Assembly (NCBI GenBank): GCA_964551295.1
Contig: CAZKDJ010000026.1
Coordinates: 1 to 31,726, forward strand
Length of the DNA: 31,726 bases
Reading direction: 5' to 3'
Origin: JAFGED01 sp964551295
Lineage (GTDB): Bacteria; Chloroflexota; Anaerolineae; B4-G1
The translations under genes and the position numbers were made by a program. Shown in pieces: positions 21,079 through 29,315 of the stretch (within the stretch, counting starts at the first letter, position 1; every line of letters begins with the position of its first letter). The notes beneath the pieces were generated by a model. It had not been told where the DNA came from, searched no databases, and was given only the letters and a program-made list of their open reading frames with translations.

Positions 21079-22476
21079 ATGTCTCTCAAGACGACGCTGG
21101 TCTTTGCAGGTATCGCTGGGCGTGGCTTCAACTCGCTCAAACAGGGCATGGACGCCGGCTGGATCTCTCACGGTCTGGCCTCCCTCAGCGCCGCCGCCAA
21201 AGCCCAAGGATTTAAAGTGGACCTGATTGATCTCCGCGCCTTGAGAGGGTGGGATCATTTTCGCCAAGTGCTGGCGAAACGGAACCCCGACGTCGTCGGC
21301 GTGACAGTGATGAGCGTGGACTATAACCCAGCCCGCCAAGTGGTCGCCATCGCCAAGGAGGTCAATCCAGACATCCTCACCGTCATCGGCGGCCCGCACG
21401 TCACCATCGCGCTGGAGGACTCGCTGCGCATCCCCCACGTGGACTATTTGCTGACGGGCGAGGGCGAGGTCTCTTTTCCCAGGCTGCTGCAATTGATCAA
21501 GGGAGGCGACCCGCCGCCGCATCGCGTGTTACGCGGCGCGACGCCCGATCTGGACGCTATCCCCTTTGCCGACCGCGACCTTTTTCTCGACGAGTGGCGC
21601 AAGTGGGGCTACGACATCGACTCGCCCGAGGTACCTTTCGTCGAGGAGCTGCCGCCGCCATTCGTCACCATCATCGCCGGCCGGGGCTGCATCTACAACT
21701 GCGCCTTTTGCAAGCCGGGCGAGGACTATCTCTTTGGCAAGCGCACCCGCCGCCGCAGCGTCGATAACGTCATCAAAGAGCTACACATGCTGGTGGACAA
21801 ATACCACCTGGCCTCCTTCATGTTCCACGACGACTGCCTGACCGAGGATCGAGAGTGGGTCACGGAATTCACGGATAGGTACATCGCCGAGGGATTCAAC
21901 CTGCCCTTCTTCTGCCAGACGCGCGCCGACATCGTCGTCAAGCACGAGGACATGGTAACCCGCATGGCCAAGGCCGGACTGCGCGGCTACTTTGTCGGCT
22001 TTGAGAGCGGCAACGACCGCATCCTCAAGTTTATCCGCAAGGGCACCACGGTGGAGCAAAATCGGCAGGCCGCCCGTGTCTGCCGCAAGTACGGCATCGC
22101 TGTGTGGGCCAATTACATGCTGGGGCTGCCGACCGAGACCAAAGAGGAAGTGATGGACACGGTGCGGTTGATGAAGGACATCGATCCCGACTATTACAGC
22201 CCGGCCTTTTTCACCCCCCACCCCGGCACCGACCTGTACGACTATGTAGTCGAGCAAGACCTGAGCCGCATCACCGACTATGACTCTTACCGGCGCAACC
22301 CCACCGAGCCCAAGATCAAGGGACAGGACTATGCGTTCCTCAAGTGGGCCATGGCCGAGAGTCAGCGTCGCAAACCCATCAACGCCTTCAAGCGCCGGCT
22401 TCGCCACCAGTGGCAGCGCGCCCGCCGCGCCACCCCGGCGAAGGTGATGCGAAAATTGGGACTGGCAAAAGCGTGA
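21079..22476 (+). CDS. Radical SAM protein with B12-binding-type N-terminal domain
   Basis: A 465-residue protein of the cobalamin-binding radical SAM class. The N-terminal Rossmann-like domain (about 1-150) has SHGLASLSAAAKAQGFKVDLID, PDVVGVTVMS, VIGGPHVTIA and YLLTGEGE. The radical SAM core follows, with the cluster motif Cys204-x3-Cys208-x2-Cys211 (AGRGCIYNCAFC) and SAM-binding features such as YFVGFESGNDRIL and YMLGLPTET. The usual DxHxxG cobalamin lower ligand is not seen, so base-off B12 binding is uncertain. The C-terminal ~50 residues are strongly basic (FKRRLRHQWQRARRA). The substrate is unknown; family members include methyltransferases and enzymes of lipid or cofactor synthesis. 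GGAGCAAG precedes the ATG. Confidence 0.9.
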   Translation: MSLKTTLVFAGIAGRGFNSLKQGMDAGWISHGLASLSAAAKAQGFKVDLIDLRALRGWDHFRQVLAKRNPDVVGVTVMSVDYNPARQVVAIAKEVNPDILTVIGGPHVTIALEDSLRIPHVDYLLTGEGEVSFPRLLQLIKGGDPPPHRVLRGATPDLDAIPFADRDLFLDEWRKWGYDIDSPEVPFVEELPPPFVTIIAGRGCIYNCAFCKPGEDYLFGKRTRRRSVDNVIKELHMLVDKYHLASFMFHDDCLTEDREWVTEFTDRYIAEGFNLPFFCQTRADIVVKHEDMVTRMAKAGLRGYFVGFESGNDRILKFIRKGTTVEQNRQAARVCRKYGIAVWANYMLGLPTETKEEVMDTVRLMKDIDPDYYSPAFFTPHPGTDLYDYVVEQDLSRITDYDSYRRNPTEPKIKGQDYAFLKWAMAESQRRKPINAFKRRLRHQWQRARRATPAKVMRKLGLAKA

Positions 22477-22525
22477 AACGTAATGCGTAAAACGTAAGAA
22501 TTAGATTACGCATCACGTTTCACGC
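22471..22525. repeat. Long inverted repeat at the end of the radical SAM gene
   Basis: A 20-bp arm starting GCGTGAAACGT (22471-22490) pairs with the arm at 22506-22525 (ending ACGTTTCACGC), with one mismatch and a 15-base loop. The left arm includes the radical SAM stop codon. There is no U tract. The 11-mer ACGTTTCACGC recurs at 26677-26687. Confidence 0.8.
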
Positions 22526-22537
22526 ATTGCGCTGCGG

Positions 22538-22566
22538 TTGCCAAATCCCTCCGCATGTGCTAGAAT
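22538..22566 (+). promoter_or_regulatory. Promoter of the surface glycosidase-like cluster
   Basis: TTGCCA (22538-22543), 17 bases, TAGAAT (22561-22566), giving a leader of about 127 bases. A second -10-like TATACT lies at 22654-22659 without a good -35. AGGAGG at 22690-22695 serves the ATG at 22700. Confidence 0.65.
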
Positions 22567-22699
22567 ATCCGCCGCTTTCCCGAACATGGCAGATTCTGGA
22601 AAGCTGTGTGCTATTTGCGGCTCGAAACCGCTGTTCAGTCTGCCCCCCGATGCTATACTCCCCCCGGGGTAAGATATAGATTGAGTGTGAGGAGGTTTC

Positions 22700-25600
22700 A
22701 TGCAGGACCTAACATCCAATTCCCTAGCCGATGAGCAACCCAAAGAGCTAACGGAGGCTAGCGAGGGACAGGCTGAGTCTCAAGCTGTCGTACAACCCGA
22801 GACCACCGAAAGTCAAGCTTCAGAAGAAGCTACCGCCGCTGCAGAGGAAGCACCGCCAGTCGNNNNNNNNNNNNNNNNNNNNNNNNNNNNNNNNNNNNNN
22901 NNNNNNNNNNNNNNNNNNNNNNNNNNNNNNNNNNNNNNNNNNNNNNNNNNNNNNNNNNNNNNCAGAGGCCGTCGAGGCCGAGACTGTGGAGGAAGTAGAA
23001 CCTGTCACCGTCGAGGCTGAGGCCATCGAGGAGGAAGCCCTCGCTCCGGCAGAGGAAGCTGCACTGCCCCCAGGGAAAGCGCCGCCAGTCGCAGAGGCCG
23101 TCGAGGCCGAGACTGTGGAGGAAGTAGAACCTGTCACCGTCGAGGCCGAGGCCATCGAGGAGGAAGCCCTCGCTCCGGCAGAGGAAGCCGCACTGCCTGC
23201 GGAGGAAACACCGCTGGTCGCAGAGGCCGTCGAGACCGAGACTGCGGAGGAGGTAGAACCTGCCATTGTCGAAGCTGAGGCCATCGAGGAAGAAGCTCCC
23301 GCTCCAGCAGAGGAAGCTGCACTGCCCCCGGGGGAAGCACCGCCGACCACAGAGGCCGTCGAGGCTGAGACAGTTGCAGAAACCGCCGAAGAAGCGCTGC
23401 CGGCAGGCCCCTCGTTTGGCGAGCGGCTTCAGGAAACCTTTACCTCGGTCCGCGAGAGACTCGGCGCCACTTTGGGACCACTGGGCGAGCGACTTGGTGC
23501 CACCTTGGCCCCGCTGCGCGAAAGGCTCAAGATCGCCCTGGGACCATTTGGCGAGCGGCTCAGCGCCACCTTGGCCCCGCTGCGCGAAAGAATAGGCGAC
23601 AACACCTGGATATACGGTGTGATTGGGGTAGTCGTCCTTCTGGTCATCCTAGCCCTGTTCATCCCCCCCTTCTCTCTCCTGCAGCGCTTGGGCATCACCG
23701 GCTACACCGCCATCACTGCCGAAAACGACTCCTATCAATACGAAAACCTTACGCTAAGTGTGGGGCCAACCTCCAACGATAAGCTGCGTGTGCGAGTGGA
23801 ATCAATCTCACGCTCAGATTTTCTCGGTTTTGCCCATTCATCATATCGTGAGGCTGCAGAGGCTCTTCTACCGAGGCATCTGGAAGTCAAGTGCGAATTC
23901 TACAAGATCAGAGTAAAGGGAAAGAACGAGCAACCAGTGATGATTGACATAGCAATGCCCGCCGCAGCGGAACCCTGGGAGACGCTCGACCTCTACACCT
24001 GGACAGGCGAGACGTGGGAATGGGTGGGCAGTGAACTGCACACCGAGGTCGCCGAGAAGGAGTTCGTCCGTGCCTGGGTGACCGACGTCCCCGATAACGT
24101 GATCGTCGCTCAGACAGGAGCGACCACGCAGACCATCTCCACCCCGCTGGAAGCCGAAGACAACCTGGCATCCGGAACCGGTGTGGTCGATGAGGTCAAC
24201 CCCACGGGCCTGGCGATGGGGCCGGATGGCACCATCATGGGCGTCTTGTCTCAAGCAGTAGACGTTAACGCGTTTGCCGTCATGCCGACCATCAGCGAGC
24301 CCACCGCCCACGGCCCCCTGGCCGACGTGTTGGCCATGTCTGATATCCAAAAAAGCCACATCGCTCAGGTCGTGGATCTGTGCACTAACTATGGTTTTGC
24401 CGGTGTGGAGATAGCCTACCACGGCATTCTGCCCGAAGAGCGCGACGCCTACACCGCCTACATCACCGCACTGGCCGACGCGCTACACGCCCAAGGCCTG
24501 CGCCTGAACGTCGTCGTCGAGCCCGCGACGCTCGCTGGGACAGAGTGGAGTACGGGCGGCTACGATTGGCAGGCCATCGGCGCCATCGCCGACGCCGTCA
24601 AAGTGCCCTTCCCGGATGATCCTTCCGCCTATGTGGACAGCGGCGAGGCGCAGCGCCTGCTCGCCTGGGCCACGGCTCAGATACCGCGCGCAAAGCTGCG
24701 CATGCAGGTCTCCTCGTTGAGCGTGGAGCAGCGCAGCGGCGAGATTTCTTACGTCTCGATAGACAAGGCTCTGGCCCCCTTTGGAGAGGTGACGACCGTT
24801 GACGGCGTCACCGAGGTCGCACCAAATAACGAGATCAAGTTCACATTCTCCGGGATCGACTCGGTGCGCGGCATCGTGCCGCAGGACGCCGCCGGCACGT
24901 ATCGCATCGAGTACGCGGATAGCGACACAACTTATACCGTGTGGCTGGGCACGGCGGCTAACCTCGCCGTCAAGCTGCAATGGGCGCAGCGGTACCACCT
25001 GGGTGGCGTTGCTGTAGACGGCCTGCTCAACCCAGGGAACGCCCCCGGCATCGTGGAAGCCGTGAACGCATACCGCGCCGCAACAACCCCTCCCACCGGG
25101 CAACAGGCGCAGGTCGTTTGGATGGTGACCAGCCCGGCGGCGGAGCTGGCTCACGAGACCCTGACTCTTACCGATCCTAATTACAACTGGATGGTCGTCG
25201 CTGCCACCGGCACGTACACCATCAAGGCCACTATCGCAGGCGTCGAGCGGGGCTCTGTCGAAGTTGCCGTCGCCGATACAGTGGCACCCACACCCGCCCC
25301 CACCCCCGTCGCCGATACGTCCTCCGCTCCGGTCTCTAGTGACTGTTTGAATGCCTCTTTTGTGAGCGAGACGGTACCGGACGGCACCAAGTTCGAGAAG
25401 GGTGAGGATTTCACCAAGTCGTGGACGCTAAGCAATTCCGGAACCTGCGATTGGCCGGAGAATACCGCCCTGGTCAAGATCAATTCCGACACGGGCGGGG
25501 CCGAGAGCGTGCCAGTGGGTGCAGTGGCCGTCGGGGAAACGAAGGAAATCCAGGTAGAACTGACCGCGCCGGAAGAGGACGGTTCGTTCCGCAGCGACTG

Positions 25601-26624
25601 GGCGCTGAAAGTGGGTGAAGCCCAGATATTCGAGGTCTATGCCCTCGTCGCAGTCGGCGACGCGAGTAGCAGTACATCGGTCGCCTTCACGACTGGGGCT
25701 GGCGGCTTTGAACTGGGCGGCCATATCCGCGACATGGCTTTTCCCTACTCCGACAAGATGAAGTATTCTGGCATGACGTGGGCGAAGGTACAAGTGCGCT
25801 ACGCTGGAGACGCCAACGCCATCATCGCGGCCGCCCACTCCAAGGGATTCAAGATCCAGGTCAGCGCCCTGGGGTCGGCTAACATGGTCACCCAGGCGGG
25901 CTTTGAGGACCAGTACGCCAGTTGGGTGGCCGGGATAGCAGCCGCTGGCGCCGACGCCATCGAGGTATGGAACGAGCCTAACATCGATGCCGAGTGGGCC
26001 ATCGGCCATATCAGCCCGCAGGCATACACCAGTCTGTTGTGCAAAGCCTACAGTGCCATCAAGGGCGCCAATCCCAATACCATCGTTATCAGCGCGGCGA
26101 CCGCGCCGACCGGTTACTTTGGCGGCTGTGGGCCCAACGGCTGCGATGACCTGCCCTTCATCCAGGGCATGTACAACGCCGGCGCGGCCGGATGCATGGA
26201 CTACCTGGGCGCTCACCACAACTCCGGGGCCACGTCCCCATCAGCCCGCAGCGGTCACCCGGCCGATGACGGCAACCGTCACCACTCCTGGTACTTTTCG
26301 CCCCAGACCGAACTGTACTACCGGACGTTTGGTAGTTCGCGTAAGCTATTCTACACCGAGATGGGCTATGCCTCCCAAGAGGGGCTGCCGGCGTTTTCAG
26401 ACCACTTTGGTTGGGCGCGCGGTATCAACAACAGTCAGCAAGCTGCCTGGCTGTCAGAGGCCGTGCAGTTGAGCATCAACACCGGCATGGTACGCTGCAT
26501 CATTGTCTGGAACATCGATTTTGTCCGCTACGGCCAAGACCCGCAGGATGGCTACGCGATCGTCCGTCCAGGCGGAGCGTGCCCGGCCTGCGACTCACTG
26601 CACAACGTACTAGGCTCACGCTAG
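22700..26624 (+). CDS. Giant membrane-anchored chimera: acidic repeats, pseudo-GH18, NBR1-like, glycosidase-like barrel
   Basis: One gene across an N gap; the gap flanks match repeat phase, so the frame is kept. Layout: an acidic cytoplasmic N-terminus with 43-residue repeats (to 23375); five amphipathic 11-residue repeats (23430-23594); one membrane helix (23607-23672, WIYGVIGVVVLLVILALF); a beta-rich segment; a GH18/YaaH-like barrel (about 24250-25080) whose acidic motif is replaced by GFAGVEIAYHG, so it is probably inactive; an NBR1-type Ig-like domain (25341-25660, NASFVSETVPDG, SNSGTCDW); and a clan GH-A-like barrel (about 25690-26600) with acid/base Glu in EVWNEPN (codon 25974) and nucleophile Glu in FYTEMGYAS (codon 26358). 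The absence of an N-terminal signal peptide puts the repeats inside and the barrels outside. Substrate is unknown; cell-wall or exopolysaccharide glycan is inferred. AGGAGG precedes the ATG. Confidence 0.82.
22863..22962. other. Assembly gap (100 N) inside the acidic repeat
   Basis: Exactly 100 N. The left flank ends GCCAGTCG and the right begins CAGAGGCCGTC; an intact repeat at 23084-23102 reads through the same two pieces without a break. The missing sequence is therefore zero or a whole number of 129-bp units. Confidence 0.95.
22963..23375 (+). repeat. 129-bp tandem repeat encoding 43-residue acidic units
   Basis: Three full units at 22989-23117, 23118-23246 and 23247-23375 (EEVEPVTVEAEAIEEEALAP, then AEEAALPPGKAPPVAEAVEAETV), with the end of another unit at 22963-22988 and a related piece before the gap. 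Divergence rises towards the third unit, so the first two are the most recent copies. Confidence 0.9.
23430..23594 (+). repeat. Five 33-bp units encoding 11-residue amphipathic repeats
   Basis: QETFTSVRERL, GATLGPLGERL, GATLAPLRERL, KIALGPFGERL and SATLAPLRERI follow each other without a break and end 12 bases before the membrane-helix codons. The 11-residue period suits a membrane-surface helix or a right-handed coiled coil. Confidence 0.88.
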
Positions 26625-26651
26625 CGCGCGACAAAACACATTGACAGATTA

Positions 26652-26706
26652 TAGCCGCGATTTCACATCGCGCAGGACGTTTCACGCGATTAGGGAATCG
26701 CGGCTA
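26652..26706. repeat. Nested inverted repeats between the first two cluster genes
   Basis: Outer arms TAGCCGCGATT (26652-26662) and AATCGCGGCTA (26696-26706). Two inner hairpins compete with them: GCGAT-ttcac-ATCGC (26657-26671) and CGCGATT-aggg-AATCGCG (26685-26702). ACGTTTCACGC at 26677-26687 is shared with the element at 22515-22525. Confidence 0.75.
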
Positions 26707-26743
26707 CGAATTCGATCCGGTCCATCTAGATTAGGAGGTCAGC

Positions 26744-28129
26744 ATGACGGGTTTTTCTTCCGGTAAGGGTTTTAGCGGCAATCAGCTTTACATTGCCATC
26801 GCCATCTGGCTGGCCCTCGTTCTCGTAGGAGGCGCCTGCCTCTACATCGGCTATAACATCGAATCCGGCAGCGACGGGGGCCAGCAAACCGCAGTCACGC
26901 CAACCAGCATCGTCGTTCCCACTGCAACGTCAGCGGAAGAGGGAGAAGGGGGAGAGGGGGCAGAGGGAGGGAACGCTCCTCAACCTACAATCGCACCTTT
27001 CCCCACGGTCGCGTCAACCGAGGAAGTGTTCGGCTACGGCATCGCCATCCATGGTACGGGCGGGCCGCTGGAGTTGATGGACTATTGGATGGGACAGGTA
27101 GATAGCCTTGGCCTGGGCTGGATTAAGCAGCAAGTGCGCTGGGGATTCTTTGAGGGCAACCCGGGTGAAATGGACTGGAGCGGCTACGACGCCGTCGTAA
27201 ACGCCGCCGACAAACAGGGCCTCAAAGTCATGCTCAGCGTGGTGGACGCCCCCGTCTGGACGCGCACCTATTTTGATGACGACCCAGAAAAGGCACCCCC
27301 AGACAACCTGTCCGACTATGCCGACTTTTTGGGTCGCCTGGTCGATCGCTACAAGGGTCGCGTTCACGCCATCGAGGTGTGGAACGAACAGAACCTCGAC
27401 CGCGAGTGGGATACCGCCGAGGGCGTCAGCGTCGAACGATATGTCGAGATGCTGCGGCTCTCCTACCAGGCAATCAAGAGCCGGGATCCCGACATCATCG
27501 TCATCAGCGGCGCGCTTTCACCTGTGGGCTTTAGCTGCAACGAGTCTTACCCTGAGTGTCCTCCGACTGGCCGTCCGATCATCGTGGACGATTTCGAGTA
27601 CCTCGACAGTATGATCGCCGCCGGCTTTCTGAACTACTGCGACTGTGTGGGAGCACACCACAACGGCTACAACATTCCACCCGACGCAGAGTGGGACACG
27701 GTGCCAAACGATCCGACCGCCGTATTCCGCGGCACTTTCGACAACCGCAATCATAGCTGGTCCTTCAGGTCTACACTGTGGGGATATCACGAGCGCATTC
27801 AAGCCGCCGGGAGCGACAAGCCGCTATGTGTGACCGAGTTCGGCTGGGCGTCGACGGAAGGGCTCGACGGCCACCCAGACGTATATCCAAGTGGGTTTGA
27901 GTTTGCCCTGGACAATACACAAGAAGAACAGGCCCAGTGGATCGTGCAGGCGTATCGGTTGATGCGTGAATGGGGCTTTGTCCGCCTGTCGTTCCTGTGG
28001 AACCTGAACTTTTCACAGTTGAACGATGGGCGTGGCGCCGCAGACTCTAACGCGCCCTATGGGATCATCGATCTCAATGGCGCCCCTCGCCCGGCCTTTG
28101 AGGCCATAAGCGCGATGGAAAAACCCTGA
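26744..28129 (+). CDS. Membrane-anchored glycosidase-like TIM barrel protein
   Basis: A 461-residue protein with a signal anchor at residues about 15-38 (LYIAIAIWLALVLVGGACLYIGY), a low-complexity Thr/Gly/Glu linker (about 45-90) and a clan GH-A-like barrel outside the cell. The acid/base candidate is Glu215 in EVWNEQNLDREW, with Gln in place of the usual Pro after the Glu. The nucleophile candidate is Glu365 in LCVTEFGWAST. Several Cys (CNESYPEC, YCDCVGAHH) could form disulfides. GGAGG lies before the ATG. It follows the giant chimera by 119 bases, which hold nested inverted repeats, and resembles that protein's C-terminal barrel (NHSWSF versus HHSWYF, GAHHN in both), so the genes likely arose by duplication. 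Confidence 0.87.
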   Translation: MTGFSSGKGFSGNQLYIAIAIWLALVLVGGACLYIGYNIESGSDGGQQTAVTPTSIVVPTATSAEEGEGGEGAEGGNAPQPTIAPFPTVASTEEVFGYGIAIHGTGGPLELMDYWMGQVDSLGLGWIKQQVRWGFFEGNPGEMDWSGYDAVVNAADKQGLKVMLSVVDAPVWTRTYFDDDPEKAPPDNLSDYADFLGRLVDRYKGRVHAIEVWNEQNLDREWDTAEGVSVERYVEMLRLSYQAIKSRDPDIIVISGALSPVGFSCNESYPECPPTGRPIIVDDFEYLDSMIAAGFLNYCDCVGAHHNGYNIPPDAEWDTVPNDPTAVFRGTFDNRNHSWSFRSTLWGYHERIQAAGSDKPLCVTEFGWASTEGLDGHPDVYPSGFEFALDNTQEEQAQWIVQAYRLMREWGFVRLSFLWNLNFSQLNDGRGAADSNAPYGIIDLNGAPRPAFEAISAMEKP

Positions 28130-28147
28130 AAGAATTAACAATTAACG

Positions 28148-29311
28148 ATGACCAATGACCAATCCCGGCGATGGTACCGGGTCGCGGGACTCGCTTTTCT
28201 CATCCTCTTGCTACTGGCCCTGATAATGGGAGCCCGGAGGTTGAAGGCTGAGATTTTCCCAGATCCTACGCCTACGTCCTGGCCTCGCACGCGCGTGGCC
28301 TCACCCGAGTACGGCATGCAGGCTTTTCTGTGGTGGAACGAGGAGACGGCCCGGCGTGATATGGCGCTAATCAGCGACGCCGGTTTCACATGGGTCAAGC
28401 AGCGCGTGGCCTGGCGAGATGTCGAGGGTGCGGCGAAGGGACACTTCAACTGGTACTTTACCGACCGCATCGTCGACGACGCGGAACGATTTAGCTTGAA
28501 CGTGCTCTTCCGCATCGACCACGAGCCTTTGTGGGCCATGGCGGCAAGAGGTGATAGCACCGACAACGGTCCTCCAGAGGACCCCCAGGACTATGGCGAC
28601 TTTTGCCATGCCCTGGCTAAGCGATATCGCGGGCGCGTGAAAGCCTACCAGGTATGGAACGAGCCTAACCTGAAGCGTGAGTGGGGAGGACATCCCCCAA
28701 ACCCAGCCGAATATGTCGAACTGCTAAAGGCATGCTACATCAGCGTCAAGAGCGCCGACCCAGACGCGCTCGTCATCTCGGCCGGACTTTCGCCCACCGG
28801 CAACGGCCTGCCTGACGCAATGCCAGAGATAGCGTATCTGGTCGGCATGTACGAAGCCGGCGCCGCGCCATACTTTGATCTGCTAGGCGTACACGCCCCT
28901 GGCTTTATGTACCCTCCCGAAGCCGCGCCCGACGAGGTCGCCGCCGAACGTGACGGGTATCGCTTTTGGTGCTTTCGCCACGTCGAGGACCTGCGCGAGA
29001 TTATGGTGCACTATGACGACGGCGACAAGCAGGTCGCGATCCTGGAGATGGGCTGGACGATCGATCAGGTGCACGCCGACTATGCGTGGTACGCTGTCAC
29101 CAAAGAGCAGCAGGCCGATTATATGGTGCGCGCGTTCCGCTACGCCAGGGAAAACTGGACGCCGTGGATCGGCCCGATGATCGTGCACTCCATCGCCGAT
29201 CCCAACTGGACGGAGGACGACGAGCAGTACTGGTGGGCGATCACCGAGCCGGGCTGGCCCGAGGCGCGACTGCGCCCCGCTTACGAGGCGCTGCGGGATA
29301 TGGAAAAGTAA
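28148..29311 (+). CDS. Membrane-anchored glycosidase-like TIM barrel protein
   Basis: A 387-residue paralogue of the preceding gene. A signal anchor (residues about 10-30, YRVAGLAFLILLLLALIMG) is followed by a short Pro-rich spacer and the barrel. The acid/base candidate is Glu172 in QVWNEPNLKREWGG and the nucleophile candidate is Glu300 in VAILEMGWTID. The domain matches the preceding protein in the DYGDFCHALAKRYRGRV and PDALVISAGLSP segments. The ATG at 28148 has no ribosome site; instead it lies in a short repeat array (AATTAAC twice, then ATGACCA twice), so initiation may depend on coupling to the gene ending 18 bases upstream. The rnz start follows 4 bases after the stop. Confidence 0.86.
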   Translation: MTNDQSRRWYRVAGLAFLILLLLALIMGARRLKAEIFPDPTPTSWPRTRVASPEYGMQAFLWWNEETARRDMALISDAGFTWVKQRVAWRDVEGAAKGHFNWYFTDRIVDDAERFSLNVLFRIDHEPLWAMAARGDSTDNGPPEDPQDYGDFCHALAKRYRGRVKAYQVWNEPNLKREWGGHPPNPAEYVELLKACYISVKSADPDALVISAGLSPTGNGLPDAMPEIAYLVGMYEAGAAPYFDLLGVHAPGFMYPPEAAPDEVAAERDGYRFWCFRHVEDLREIMVHYDDGDKQVAILEMGWTIDQVHADYAWYAVTKEQQADYMVRAFRYARENWTPWIGPMIVHSIADPNWTEDDEQYWWAITEPGWPEARLRPAYEALRDMEK

Positions 29312-29315
29312 AAAT

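Noticed and set aside
22820..23350. Minus-strand Ser/Ala-rich frame opposite the acidic repeats
   Set aside because: It is the complement of the repeat and has no start context.
22963..23375. CRISPR-like array
   Set aside because: The repeats are contiguous 129-bp coding units without spacers and translate to a regular acidic protein repeat.
22986..26624. A separate gene starting at GTG 22986
   Set aside because: The start falls in the middle of a tandem repeat with no ribosome site; frame and repeat phase show continuity with the ATG at 22700.
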